Source of the DNA: Rotaria socialis
Taxonomy: Eukaryota; Rotifera; Eurotatoria; Philodinida; Philodinidae
NCBI GenBank assembly: GCA_905331475.1
Contig: CAJNYU010000061.1
Location: 21,864-85,863 of the forward strand
Reading direction: 5' to 3'
DNA length: 64,000 nucleotides
In this document: piece by piece, positions 46,401 through 59,400 of the stretch
Numbering within the stretch: the stretch's first letter is position 1
Layout: every line of letters starts with the position of its first letter
The notes under the pieces: model-generated
The model's input: only the letters and a program-made list of their open reading frames with translations
Databases searched by the model: none
Told to the model about the DNA's origin: nothing
Program-made: the position numbers and the translations under genes

Positions 46401-49400
46401 GAGGGAACCGTTCTCAGTGATGAATTGTCACTGAGTTTAAACTTTGCGAATAAAGTAGGTGCCAATAAGACATGAAAAAAAACCAGAAGACAAGTGCTCT
46501 TAAGTCTTTCCGCTTGAGTTATAGCCATTTTACTGGAATTTTAATCTATATGACTGTATATACCAAAAACTTGAATGACAATATTTCGAGCTGAAACTTT
46601 GGGCACCGATTGGTTCACTTATAACTGGAATATCCTGCAATTATGACGCCAAATATTTTTTTCACAAGATATTACATTTCTAAGAAAAACAGAAGATTTT
46701 TTGCATTTTTTTCTCGGATATGAATGATTTGTCCAATTCCTAGATCTTATGAAGGACATCATATTTTGCACTGTCATTTTAAGGCTATTCTAGCAATAAG
46801 TACACCTCTCTGCGAATAATGTTTTAACTCCAAATTCCGTAATTCAATGTTTTAGTGCATATCATCTTATAGACTAAAATTTTAGTAAAATGACTCTAAC
46901 TCTGGTGGGAATGCCTCAGAGTATTTGTTCTTTTGGATCTTTTCATACCTTACTGGGGTGTATCTTATGCACAAATTTCGAACTTAGGAACGATTTATCA
47001 CTTTGAACAGTTCTCTCATGAATTTTCTTTGCTTTTAGCAAACTGTACAAGTGATGCTTATCGTATAAATAAGCATGGTGCACATGTTGTTGGCTTTGTC
47101 GCTCTATACAGCATGTTAATTTTTCTGTTTGTTTCATTTCATCTTGGTCTTATGATTAATCACCAACCAGTGCTGAAACAATCACTAAACCTCAACATGA
47201 AACCATCGAAAGTAAGATATTAATTGAAATATATGCTACAGTAAAGCCTACATAGTGAAACACCCAAGGGACTTTTCAAAAGCGTTTACTATGCAGAAGT
47301 TTGCGTTGATTTTCGCAGAAAAAGTACCTACAACTTGAGTACAGATCAAGGAGACCTAGCAGTAGTTTCTTTTCTCTTTATTCTGTATATTCTAACTTTC
47401 ATTTTACTTCAAAAAACTATTCGAATGTCACTTCATCTATCTGAAGACTCATGCCAATCTGAGGTTTTCGTTTGGTGTCTTTATTCTGAGTAGTTTGATA
47501 GTCTACCACGTATTCGATCATTCTCTTAAGAATATTTGAAACAGAAGCGATCGAGCACCGATACTTTTTGACGAGTTTTCGATACGAGCGATTGTTCTCT
47601 TCATCATTACATTTGATCAGTTGAGTCTTCTCTTCCATAAGACGTACTCATTCCAATATTTTAACTTTGGAAAATAGAACTTGACGTCATGCCGACCGTG
47701 TCTTCTGAATCCGATGAATTTTTATTTTTTACTGATTGTCTTCGTCTCGATCAGGAAAAAGGCAACTACTTTTTTAGCTGCTGCTTTCGGTCCCGCTCTT
47801 GTATGAAATAAATTTTTATATATTGCTTCTGGTCTCTGTGCTGGACCCAATGAATTTTTACTTTTCAATATTGCTATCATTCGTTATACTCGGTAAATAT
47901 TTATTTGTTAGTCCTGATTTCTGTGCTAGACCTGGGAAATTTTTGTTTTTCCGTCGTTCCATGTAAATTCACGAACTATATATAGTAGGTTTCGAAAGAA
48001 TGCAACAACTCGTTACGCAATATATATATGATATATTTCTTTGATATTTTAGGAAGTCCTTCGGTGGTGGCTTGCTGCGTTTTTACATTTGGGGATCTTT
48101 ATTCTTCTGAGTAGAATTCTACAACTATTCTCTACGGTTGATTATCCTGTTATGGTATGTTATTTTTTCATTTCTTTCAGCGATTCTCACCTCTTATTCC
48201 TGATTTATTTATCTTAAAAAGTGCGAATGAAGAGAAACTTAGAGCAAAATTACTTGAAATAAATATAATTCAGCATTTGATGTATTTTGTCTTTCGCTCT
48301 TCTACCACTTTGCTAGACAAGGGGAGAAGCAGCGGACTTCAAGATTTCAGAACCCCTCATTAAACTTGTGAACCTTCAAGATACTTAAAAGGCTGGATTT
48401 GACTTCAACGAAGTTCATGCCTCTTCAACATCGGTGTCCCTTTTTTCACAGACGGCATCACATGAGTTGTATAAATTTCTGAGAATTTCAGGAGCATTCG
48501 AAATATTTCAAAATGGCCATATATCCTAGTTTTCTATAGTCAATTGAGTTTTATGGAACATTGAAGACATTAGGCGCGATGTTGATAAGAAAGAGAATGA
48601 AGATTGGAAAGTTTCATCGAAGATATTTTTTAATCTAACGATGGAGAGTTCCCAGGCGTTTTTCTGGAATTTTAACGAAAACTATATGAGTTTATCAAGT
48701 TCAGTATTATGATCTCAACTATGGAAAAATTGATGGCTGAGGTTAATCTGATAGAAAAAATTACAATCAAAATATTTTTTGATTAGAATCCTGTGGGTGA
48801 CTATGGATGAATATTTTTGATGAAAAATAAAGTTTGTAATAAAAATCTGAGTGATTCATAATTCGAATCAGTTTTTATTGCTGATTGCAAATTTATTATT
48901 AGTTTGACCTTATATTGTATTTTTCTGACCAGAATCTCCTCAACAAAATCAAAACTGTACAAGATTACGTATCGATAATAGTCTGCTAGAGAGATCTTAA
49001 GCAACCAGTATTTTCTAAATCTGAAAATAATTCGATTGGTATATGAATATTTACACGAACTGAACAAAGTGATTCTCTATCGGTCGATCCAGCAACAGGC
49101 TCAACAAAATTTCCAGTCAACCTACCACTGACAATAAATGAAGTGAGCAATAAAAAAAAGATATTAGCAAGATATCTCATGATTTCGACCATAATAATCT
49201 TAGGATAGTATTTTCCGTTATTATTTCCATACGTGTCGTCGAATCGAATTGAAACTACTTCCAAGAGACAATGTGTAATATTCTGCTTGGAAACACGCAT
49301 ATATTTTAATAATTCAAGAATGATTCGAATTATGAATCACTCAGATTCTTATTACAAACTTTATTTTTCATCAAAAATATTCATCCATAGTCACCCACAG

Positions 49401-49781
49401 GATTCTAATCAAAAAATATTTTGATTGTAATTTTTTCTATCAGATTAACCTCAGCCATCAAATTTTCCATAGTTGAGATCATAATACTGAACTTGATAAA
49501 CTCGTATAGTTTTCGTTAAAATTCCAGAAAAATACCTGGGGATCTTTCTTCATAAGTAGAGTATAATAGAGTAAGTAAATAAGAGTAATATTTAAAAACT
49601 GAAAAATGATCATGCGTTGGAAATATATTTTTAGATTATTAATGGCATATATTTATGTTTTACATGGATTGTCGCTTTTCGGCTAACTGTTACAATTGAA
49701 ATAGTGAACTTTGTGGAAGAAATTCAGTTGGATCCACGACCAACAGCATCACCATCATTATGCCATTCTATTCCTGAATAA
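43443..49781 (+). CDS. four-TM membrane protein with long introns (first exon tentative)
   Basis: Exons 44828-44915, 47039-47211, 48053-48154 and 49635-49781 have consensus splice sites and matching phases, giving 169 residues. Hydrophobic segments: ILLLAVLLVVGI, VVGFVALYSMLIFLFVSFHL, WWLAAFLHLGIFILL and GIYLCFTWIVAF; a Cys-containing loop (NDSTNCTSDAYRINKHG) with an N-glycosylation sequon lies between the first two. The tail EEIQLDPRPTASPSLCHSIPE is polar. A possible first exon, 43443-43487 (MELVKLKLIISENEK), joins in phase but is weak. I do not recognise the family; the topology is tetraspan. Introns of 2,123, 841 and 1,480 bp are far longer than those of the left-hand genes and contain transposon remnants. 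Confidence 0.6.
45088..45294. repeat. hairpin element in first long intron
   Basis: GTCCAGGATTTTTTGGCATG with CTGGATCTCAGCTTCAGAAC at the left pairs with GTTCTGAGCTGAGATCGAGC and ATGCCCAAAAACCCTGG at the right; arms of about 75 bp, loop of about 60. Confidence 0.75.
45336..45876. mobile_element. MITE-like element with ~75-bp terminal inverted repeats
   Basis: Left end CATTTCAGAGTAAAAGAAGA, including AGGAACTAGATAGAGATCTA and CCGTTTTCACCG; right end is the inverted copy, closing with TTATTTTGAAATG. The 390-bp interior is non-coding. It lies 42 bp from the preceding hairpin. Confidence 0.7.
47239..47638 (-). mobile_element. pogo/Tigger-like DNA transposon remnant
   Basis: Minus-strand ORF 47638-47417 (73 residues) looks like the N-terminal HTH of CENP-B/pogo-type transposases: NRSYRKLVKKYRCSIASVSN followed by ILKRM. 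At 47239 the sequence after a TA dinucleotide, CAGTAAAGCCTACATAGTGA plus AACACCCAAGGGACTT, resembles a pogo-family terminal repeat (CAGTAAA..., TA target). Only about 180 bp separate the two, so most of the transposase is deleted. The other terminus was not found. It lies antisense in the second intron of the tetraspan gene. Confidence 0.5.
48651..49540. mobile_element. foldback element with 220-bp near-identical arms
   Basis: Arms 48651-48870 and 49321-49540 are inverted copies with only a few mismatches over about 210 bp (for example ATATGAG/ATACGAG and AAAAATTG/AAAATTTG). The 450-bp centre carries a minus-strand ORF whose internal Met (about 49185) starts a signal-peptide-like stretch, MVEIMRYLANIFFLLLTSFI. 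It lies wholly within the third intron (48155-49634) of the tetraspan gene. Confidence 0.85.
48986..49189 (-). CDS. small ORF inside the foldback element
   Basis: Open frame within the non-repeated centre of the foldback element. From the internal Met (MVEIMRY...) it gives about 67 residues with a hydrophobic N-terminal segment and a polar remainder (GNFVEPVAGSTDRESLCSVR). It may be cargo or chance. No homology recognised. Confidence 0.25.
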   Translation of the reverse strand, partial: VEIMRYLANIFFLLLTSFIVSGRLTGNFVEPVAGSTDRESLCSVRVNIHIPIELFSDLENTGCLRSL

Positions 49782-52700
49782 ACGTCTCTACTTTTTTTAA
49801 AATTTTTAACTTTTACTCGATTTTTCCATTCGCTTGTTGTTACTTTTTCTTTTTCAGTCTTTCCATTTTAAGCCTTTTCATAAACACGCGTATATACATT
49901 TATTCTTTTGTTGCATTTCAGACATCAACTAGTTTTTTTTCTACATATTTTTGCAATTCAATCTGGTCAAATATTCACTATGTAAGTAGTTTCTTAACGA
50001 TTATCCATTTACTCCTTTCCCCTGCTCTCTGCATCACTAGAGTGGTCGTCTTTAAAAAGATTACAGAAAATCCTGACAACATGAAATTGAAAGCTTTAAA
50101 AGATCTTTTTTTGTAATAAACTCCATGATCTATATTGGTTCTCAACCTGTCATTTTTGAGTCAATGATGTATGTTAGAAGTCGCTTGATCAATATCACAA
50201 TGTCATCATTGCTATAGACTGATTGGCAAGAAAAAACGTAATACTAAGTTCAGAATATGATTCCGATACAAGAGAACAAATCAAGTGTATGAGTTTAATA
50301 AGTCGAATAAAATCTTCAACTTGTGATAATTGCGCGTCGAAAAACGACTTTCTTTGATTCTTTTTAAGAAGTACATCTGACATATCGACACTTTCATTCG
50401 TTTTTCAAAAGCATAAAAATTCAATTTCGTCTTCTGATATCCATCGTTTTGCTATTTTATACATTTTTGAAAAGAAAATATTTTCTTTTTCTTCCTTTTC
50501 AAAAAAGGTCAGTTCTACTTCCGTCAACACATTTTGAAGTTGAATGGATAGATTTGTCTTAAACTAACTTGAACATTTCAATTTGTGAGAAATAGTTCGT
50601 TTCTTGCATGTAATAAGAAATCTAAAATTGACACATTTTTCATTTTGCACCTTTAGAACGAAAATAATTGCAGAGATTAATAATTTATTAAGAAAGCTCA
50701 ACATTTGAGTTTATGAATACTATTGAATAATTCTTATTCAAAAGCTTAGAAATCAATAGACGAAAGTAGACTAAAAGTTTATACCGATTTGAAAAGTACA
50801 GCATTCATATTTTTTTTATAAATAATAACTTCATACTATACTATTAAATTCAATCTTTTTAAAATAAACTAAATTTTTCAAATTAAATGATCTGCAGATT
50901 GATCTATTTTAAACTCATGTATGTATCAACTTGATTTAAGAACGAATTAATAAGGTAAGACAAAAGCGTGACAATGTACTAAGCAGATACAAAGTATACA
51001 ATGAATAGAAGTATTTTCAACATGACCGTCAGAATAAAGATTAAAATTAAACAACAACAACAACAATATTTATGAAAGTTGAAATATTATAAGTTATACA
51101 AATATACGATTATGGACATTTGATATAAACACAGCTTAAAAAGCGCTTGTTAGCGCAGCTCTTTTGTGGCTGAAATGTAGAACTCTCATGAGTTCTGCAG
51201 CCGCATTAAACTAATACAAATTAGATAAAAGGAAAAATCTCTCATGAACTAAATGTTTTGCAGGATAATCGATCACCTGAATAAGAATCTCTCTAATTTC
51301 TACATTATGAACAGAAACTTTTTATTTTTTATTCGGGCGCCCAAGTTTTTGTTTCCGCTATTGTTATTTAGTCGTTGTTTTTAATTCTTTTTTCTTAACT
51401 CAATCTTGTTGTTATCGTAATCATTCAATTAAAATGATAAATAAGTCTGTTTTACAGATCGATGACATCTGCAACACATCCTAGCTCACTGTTCTATATC
51501 TTAATTAACTTACCAACAGTGATGTTCATTTTTTTCCAAAATTATAACTTCGTCGATTTTGAAAAGATCTAGAAAGTCGGATATCTATTGTCCTCGGTTG
51601 TTAAAGTCTATAATGTCGGATGTCTGTAGTAGAGGAGGGGGGATTGCAATGATCTGTAACAGGGAGGAGGCGTGAAACTGTTGCGTAAAGCTTACACTCA
51701 TTATTTTCTTCGAAAGCATATGTGAGTTCCACAAAATATTCAGAAGCCTCGAATTACCTTTGAGTAGTTCTCTTTATTATGCGCATGCATTTAAATATTG
51801 ATACGCATTTGCTACTCTTCTTGATTTGCTTTGTCTTTTCAGCTTTTAGGAATTTAAGAGGGACAAGCTTCATTGCAACGGTATATTGTATTTTATATTC
51901 AGTGTCGATGATTTCTTATTAATTTCTCTATTAATTGTATCTCACCAGTTGATCATATAAGATGAATCAATCTTATAAAAAATAAGACTCAAGCTATCTA
52001 ATATCTTGTCCTGTGAAACATAAAAGATTATATTAATTTTCTTCTGATAGTCAAAAGTATATGTTTTTAATAGTTATACCATTATTATATTGCAGGTGTT
52101 AATGTGTACTATTTGACAGAAAAAGATTAAAGATCCGAAATCATCATCATCAAGATTTATTTATTTTTTTTATAATAAAATAATACAGAAATAGAGAAGT
52201 AATTTATTTCACTCATTGTATTATAAAATCTTTCTCAACCTACCATTCTTCTTGAAGATCCACTACCAGTCTGCCAATGTGTTTTTAATGTCTTGTAATG
52301 TTGTCATATATGCTGTGTTCATGTCGTTATTATGTGATAGTTATATTGACATAAATGCTTTCTTGACCAGCTCCGATTCCGCGGGTGCTACCCTGAAAAA
52401 GGCCAATTATGACTTGATTCTTATAAGATCATCATCAAGAATGATTGAGAAATATTGAGGGTGTATTTCATGACGACTGTCAGGTACGAATCAAAAAACC
52501 TTCATTGAGTTTCAAGAGTACGGTTCAGGACCATGTCTGAAAGGTGTCCACTCTACGCAAGTCTTTTCGATAATAAAGTCCAAAATACTTCATCGTACTT
52601 CGAAGTAATTATTTATGTTTGATTGTCAAACAGACTTATATAAAATGAATTCAAACAAATATGTACATGGTACATGTTGATAGTAAATTTGAAATAGCGA

Positions 52701-53390
52701 AGAAGCTCATCCGAACAGTTTTCACATATCGATTGAATATGCTGAAGTACGGAATTTTCACTCTTTGCCTCTTGCACGCATCGCACAGTTTAATCAATAA
52801 TCAGGAATTCGGACGCCATGCAACTGCACACTTCCTACTTTGAGAAAATTTACTTGTTTCCTAGCAAAAATTGATGTGTTCATTGGAGGAAAAGATCATA
52901 CAAAGAACAAAATATTTCTGTACTTCGCTGAATTTTGAACAGTTGTATTTGCATTACATCACGTTTTCGAAGATTTCTCTTCTACCTTATCGCTTTCGCT
53001 ACACTTCTATGATTAGTTATAGATTGTCATTGAAATGTGAGCTTGTTTTTTAAAATTAACAATATATTATACATATTTAGTCAGTGACAGTAACAATTTA
53101 TTCTGAAAGTATATCTATCTATATTGTCTACATTTGTCCGTTATCATCTTTTACATATCATATATATATCAGTTTACCCCTAAATACAGATTTACAGTTC
53201 TCACGAATGATCTTAGCATGTGCAAAAACGCATATATTTTTAAAATCACAGTTTTCCATCAATCGATTGATATTTCTATTGGTAATCTTGAAAGTAATAT
53301 AGATTCAATAGAAACGATAATTTGCCATTTGTACTTACATCTTTTAAAATAAATGATAATATGTCATATTTTATATCTTTCTATTTTATT
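49782..53390. other. AT-rich intergenic stretch
   Basis: No supported gene. Contains (CAA)n at 51049-51066, a small stable hairpin at 51165-51210 (GTGGCTG ... GTAGAACTC / GAGTTCTGC ... CAGCCGC), and diverged copies of sequences seen at 43.4-43.8 kb and 57.4 kb. Confidence 0.4.
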
Positions 53391-53419
53391 AGCAAAAATC
53401 TTATTTAATCTGATCGATT
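53391..53419 (+). promoter_or_regulatory. unpaired 3' splice site before two-TM gene
   Basis: TTTCTATTTTATTAG ends at 53392, 27 bases before the first ATG. Confidence 0.4.
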
Positions 53420-56400
53420 ATGATGACACCTTCAACAAATGAAATTAACACACAAAGTGTATCAACTTCAGTGTTAGTAAATCAACAACCACAATCATAC
53501 TATGTATACGAAGATGTAAGTGATCATTGTTCATCGTTCACTATTTTTCTTCAATCATTTAAAATCTTTTATTTTTTGTGATATTTTCAGTTTTTTTCAG
53601 AGTCAAAGAATGATAGAATTTGCATACATGTATATTATGAATAGTAGAGTTAAGAACAAAATTGCAAACTTTGCCTCATTTTGACCATTATTTGTATTTG
53701 AAGTAATTCTTTTCTTTGAAAACATGCTATTGACAATACTGTTTAGTATAGAGTGAGACGTGTCCGTATTCTAATATTCAAGAATTGTATGAGAATTCCA
53801 TCTCTAGTCTTTTTAGTGTACAATAAACATAAATATAATCAATACCTTCTTAACAATAATCTCATAGAACGAGCTAAGCACTACGCTGAATTCTAGAATT
53901 TAGAATACTTATGCATGAATGAAATGATTTGATATTAGTATAGGTGGAATTTTTAGAATTCTAGAATTCTCAATGTTCTAAGCTTAGATTTATACTAATA
54001 TTAAATCAATTCATCGATAAAAATTCTCAAATTCTAGAATTCTGAAAATTCCACCTATACTAATATCAAATCATTTTGTATTCATTTATTCTTAAATTGT
54101 AAAATCCCATCTATGCTGATATCTAATCATTTAATATATAGTTATTGTAATATTCCAGAATTCTAGAATTTCAGAACACAGCCAGTGTCGTATAGAGTTT
54201 AGCTTTGCCATAAATATTGTTTCATAGGTAGCTCTCAACAGAAAAAAAGTTTTTTTCTTTTCGAATATAGTTTTGAAAGATATACATTATACTCTAATTA
54301 AAAATTATAACATGACCAACTTGACTCAGACTTTGAAAGAGTTCTTTTCTTTAGACAAGAAACATTATAACTTTAGTAATGCATTTTTATTCTCGATAAT
54401 TGCATATGAAAAAAAGATTTGAAGATGAACTATTTTTTCCTGCAGATATTATTTTTGGTTTCAAAATCATATAAGAACTAATTTTGTTCTATGGAACAGT
54501 GAATTTTTTAAAATAATTTTACGTTTGATTTTTAGCCAAGGTGATCCAAATAGAAGAACATAAGTTGTTTCAGACTGTGAACTTTATTTAGTAGAATGAA
54601 CCACCTGAAATAGTTAATATCTATTTGAAACAAAAGAGATGTGGACAGTTTGAATAGGTTTTCATCGAAGCAAGATAGAAAGCTGGAGTTTTCACCCTTG
54701 CAAATGGAAGGCCAAGGCGCAAAAGTATGTACTGAAATTTGATTGGTCAGCACTGAACTAAGCAGATTAAGTCTAGAAGGACACTTTGAAAATGGCACTC
54801 TGCGTCAATTTTTCAGTTGATCTTGATTGTTAATATGACTATTAGATAGAAAAAAGTCTGCTCTCTCGATCTACGAAAGATCGGCATTATTAGCTTGTTC
54901 AGTTCAAGAGTTATAAGAGTTTTTTTGAGATCCCTGGTTTCAGTCAATAGACCTGGAATCACCTGAATAGTGTCTTGACAGGAGGCAATTCACTACGCTC
55001 AGTAGAATGACGAAATTTCTTTTTGGACTCGAAATTATCTGAAACCGTTATTTAGTATTTTCAAAGTTTTAAAGTTTGCCACCATATAAAATACTAAGTC
55101 TACATGTCACACAATTTCAAATCCAAGAGAAATATCGCCATTCCACTCAGCACAATAAATTATCGCTGCTGTAATAGTTTTTTTCTGGTGATCCCAGATC
55201 TATTGACTGAAACCAGGGTTTCTAGATGAAAATAACATGATATTTCCTAGTTACCAACTATATTAACGGTCAAGCCCGGTCCAAAAATTAGTACAGAATG
55301 TCATTTTCAAAATTTCCACTAATAAATTAATCTGATTAGTTCAGTGTTGGTCAATCAAATTGCAGCACACATTTCTACAATCTGATCGTCTCTTTAAATT
55401 GATGAAAGCCACAGGTATCTATTTTGTTTCTACCAAAAATGATTCGGAAAATACCCACAGCACTTCGTTTTTGAAATGAACATCAGTGCGATTGCCGAAT
55501 GTGCACTGCTAAATCTTTTTTGTTTTTATTTCAGACAAGAACACAAGGGCTCTTATGTATTCCTTCGTTTATGATGATCTTTATTCTACCGGCCTGGCTT
55601 TTGTACTTGGCTATTTGTAGTTTCGTGAGTATTATTTACACATTTATTATCTATTCATTAGGAATTCTTGACAAACATCTTTCTTTTATACAGTTAAAAA
55701 TTGATGTGAAAAATTCAAGTCGTTTTTTTCGTCTCTGCGTTGAAGAAAGTTTCTAGATCATAGTGGCTCGATTTTATTTTGAACCTTTTCCCAACAGATT
55801 GTGTAATTACAATTTAGATGCTTACGTTAAATTTATATTAGACGAATTGTCTGTTCACTCGATTACTATAGGGTCACATTACATGTGTACCAGAAGTCGT
55901 TTTCTTGTTCATGTCTTCGTAAATATACCAGGATTATTAATCATCAATATAAATGTTGGCATCTGTCATAGTTTGAATAGCTTTACATGAATTTCTTTCA
56001 ATATTGTTTCATTATTTTGATGAAGATACTGGCAAATAGCTTTGCTATTCAAACTGCTACGCGTACATCTAACAAGTATAATCGGCTCGATTTTTAAAAA
56101 GTTTATTTCTTTTAGCTTCATTGTAGTGTACGTGACACTTGACAGTGCAATCTTTGTTTCTCAATGAATCGCATTAACCGATCTTGTGGTCTTGTTGCGA
56201 AAATGTAATTTAAAGTTTTCGCCTTTTCACAAACCCATCATAGAAGATAGAAGTGGACTAAAAAGTCATATAAAGAGGACTCTGTGAAATTTTACACCTA
56301 TAGCTATTTAGCTGTGTCCATAAAGAATTCATCACAAAAAAAGTCACGTAAAAAGATTTCATGTCAGCCGTCAAAATATGTTAAACAATGAGAATCAATT

Positions 56401-59400
56401 TTGTGTTAAATTTTTTTGTCATCTACTATACATCTATTCTGAGAGGAGTTAGAACAAACATTTTTAGAAGACTTTTTAAATTAAACTGGAAATTTGATCT
56501 TAAACTGGAACTGATGAATGGAAAACCGAAATAATTCAAGACTTAAAAAAGACAAAGAAATTTATCAGTAAAAGCACAGACTATGAATCATCGATCGAGA
56601 CTGTCATTTATTCACCGCAGATTATCAGCTAAATAATTCTTTTTATTTCTGTCTATTGATTTTACAATGTTTAAGTATAAAGTAATAATTTATTAATATT
56701 GAGATCGTCAGAATCAAATACAAAATAAAATTAGATATTTTCTTAAACTTTATTCTCACTAAACATACGAGACAATAAACTTTTCTCATTTCACAATTGG
56801 CAATCAAACAAATTATTGTCTTTAAATAAAACAACAACAAAATAACTTTACGCCAAGGTGAAAACATGCTACTTCATACTTTACGTACTTTCAAATATTA
56901 TACCATACTTCGATATACTTTAACGTAATGTAAAGTACAAAAGTATCATGCCCCCGTCTTGCATTGAACTCTTTGTATGAATGCATTATACAATAATATT
57001 TCGAGTTCCGTGTAATAGTCATGAAAACTGAATATGAAAATTTAATAGCAACTTGTGAAAAGTACATCTAACTAAGTTGTACCAGTTCCAGTTAACTGGA
57101 TATCGGGCTGGCTCTGATGCCAGTTGAACTGCTACCTAATTTTAGTAATAACATAGTTAACTGCAACTAACTTACCAGTTGGAAATTTTATTCGATTATC
57201 TGAGACCATTTTAACTGGTGATCTAATTTAAACTAGTACTCAACTAACTGGAACTGGCGTATGTCTCACCTAGTCCTTTTCATTTTCAAAGAAATATTTT
57301 ATAATAAGATTTGTTTACTGAAATGATTCTCTATTGACATACATGAAGTATCACTCTACTAGATATGCATCAGTTCCACTTTCGACTGGGGACTAGAACC
57401 TACCGGATCCGATTCCACAGGTGCTATTCTGAAAAAAAGCTAATTATAACTTGATTCATTGAGTATCAGGAGTTCGATTTGAGTCAGAGTCCAAACAAAT
57501 TTAATCAACAGGGCTCGAATCCAAAACTTTTTGACTCGATGAGCTCTACTGGATACTCAGTTAATTGGAATCACCGTATACCCACGCCCTACACTATAAG
57601 AAAACGTATAACTACATTGTTAGTTCTTATATATATATATATATATAGTTGACTATATTATATTAATCAAATTATAGTTACTCCTTGATGTTTTTGTTTT
57701 GTTATTTTGTATATCACTAAATAACACAAAGAAGGAAAATGATAATGAATTGACAATAAGTTGATTTGATACATCTGGAATTACTGTTTCAATACTTGTC
57801 AAATATCATTCATTTAATGAATAGATATTTAATAATATAATCAATTTTGAAAATATTTTTTATATTTAATAGACCGCACCACCGAATGAATATTATCAAG
57901 ATGGTTATTTTCTTTTAACCATGCGTTTCGCGGCAATCATTTTCATATTTTGGGTTATGTGCACATCGATCCCATGTATCAGAATTCGTATTAGGATTAC
58001 CGATCGATTAACAACCATTCTGAGCATCTTGTGGTCTGGCTGTCTTGTAAGTAAAACATTTCTCGCTGATTTTCATCCTGATACGTCAATCAATTGCGGA
58101 AAACGTTTAATATGAATAGTTGCATGCAATAGAATATTAATAAGAAATTACACTGAGAAAGCGTTTTTTAATTAATTAAAAAATTTATTCATCACAAATT
58201 ATTTTCTTCGTGTATCTATTTGATTAATAATTGTTTCTTCCTCATAGATAAATTTGACTAAAGGTTTCATTGATTCAACTTTTATTTTTCTGCAATAAAA
58301 AAATGTTTGAAATATGACTTATTCAAATAATCAACAACAATTATTTCAGATTACAAGTGATTGTCTCTGATTAGGAGATCAAATGAATATACTAATAAAA
58401 ACTCATCCATTTTATTGATTTCATCTTACAAAGTCGTATATTCAATATGAAAAACAAACAAACGAAATATGAGAATGAGAACGAAACAGCAAACATGAAA
58501 GTCAAATGCTAGTCGGATTGGATCAAGAAATTAAGCACAAAAAGAGATAGGTAGTAGGGTGGGCAATATTAGAAAAATGACGAAAGAAATATATTGATTA
58601 GACCGCAGACTATTGTTTTGCTCGCATACTATTTTATCCTTCTCATGCAGACAGATAAACGTTAAAGACGCTGTTTCCACGCATTGAAGGAGAAAACTGA
58701 GAGATATGAACGCTTTAAAACTCGATTACTTGGCAAAGCAACGAATTAAACGCATGAGAACAGTTTTTTTTTATCGTCAACGCATTATTAACGGTTTTAC
58801 GAAGATATTTTGTTTATCAATATGTTTTAACGCAAGCAATTCATGAATTAAATGCGAGAATAGTAGGTTTAAACCAAAGCAAGCAACAATGAATTTGTTA
58901 AACATAAATGTGGCCACTTGGATATGCATTCTGAAAATAAACATAGGGTTACAAACAGGAGAACATTTAATATCAATTCCACGTCGAAAAGCAAGCTTTT
59001 GAGTAATATATTTTAAATTAGTAACTTCTAATGTTGTTTCATCGCATTTGCTACTATGAGACCACAAATTAGTAGTACATGACATCTGTTACAAAATCAA
59101 TTCACTAGGAAGCGTAATAGAAATTAATTAGTGAATAATTGAGTAAATAAGTGTTAAAAAACACATTGAATTTTTTTCAATCTTGAATGCTAGTTATTTT
59201 TAATAATGAGCTTTCGATGAGTACTTTCACAGTAATCCGAAAACAGCAAGAGAAAAAAGAGTTGTTACATATATATATATATACACCTCTACTTGCATTT
59301 GACTTTTTAAATAAAGTACATATATATGAAATGGTAAAAGAAAATGTGTAAATTTTGTTTAAAAAGTTGAATGCATCTAGAGATATATGTATATGTAACA

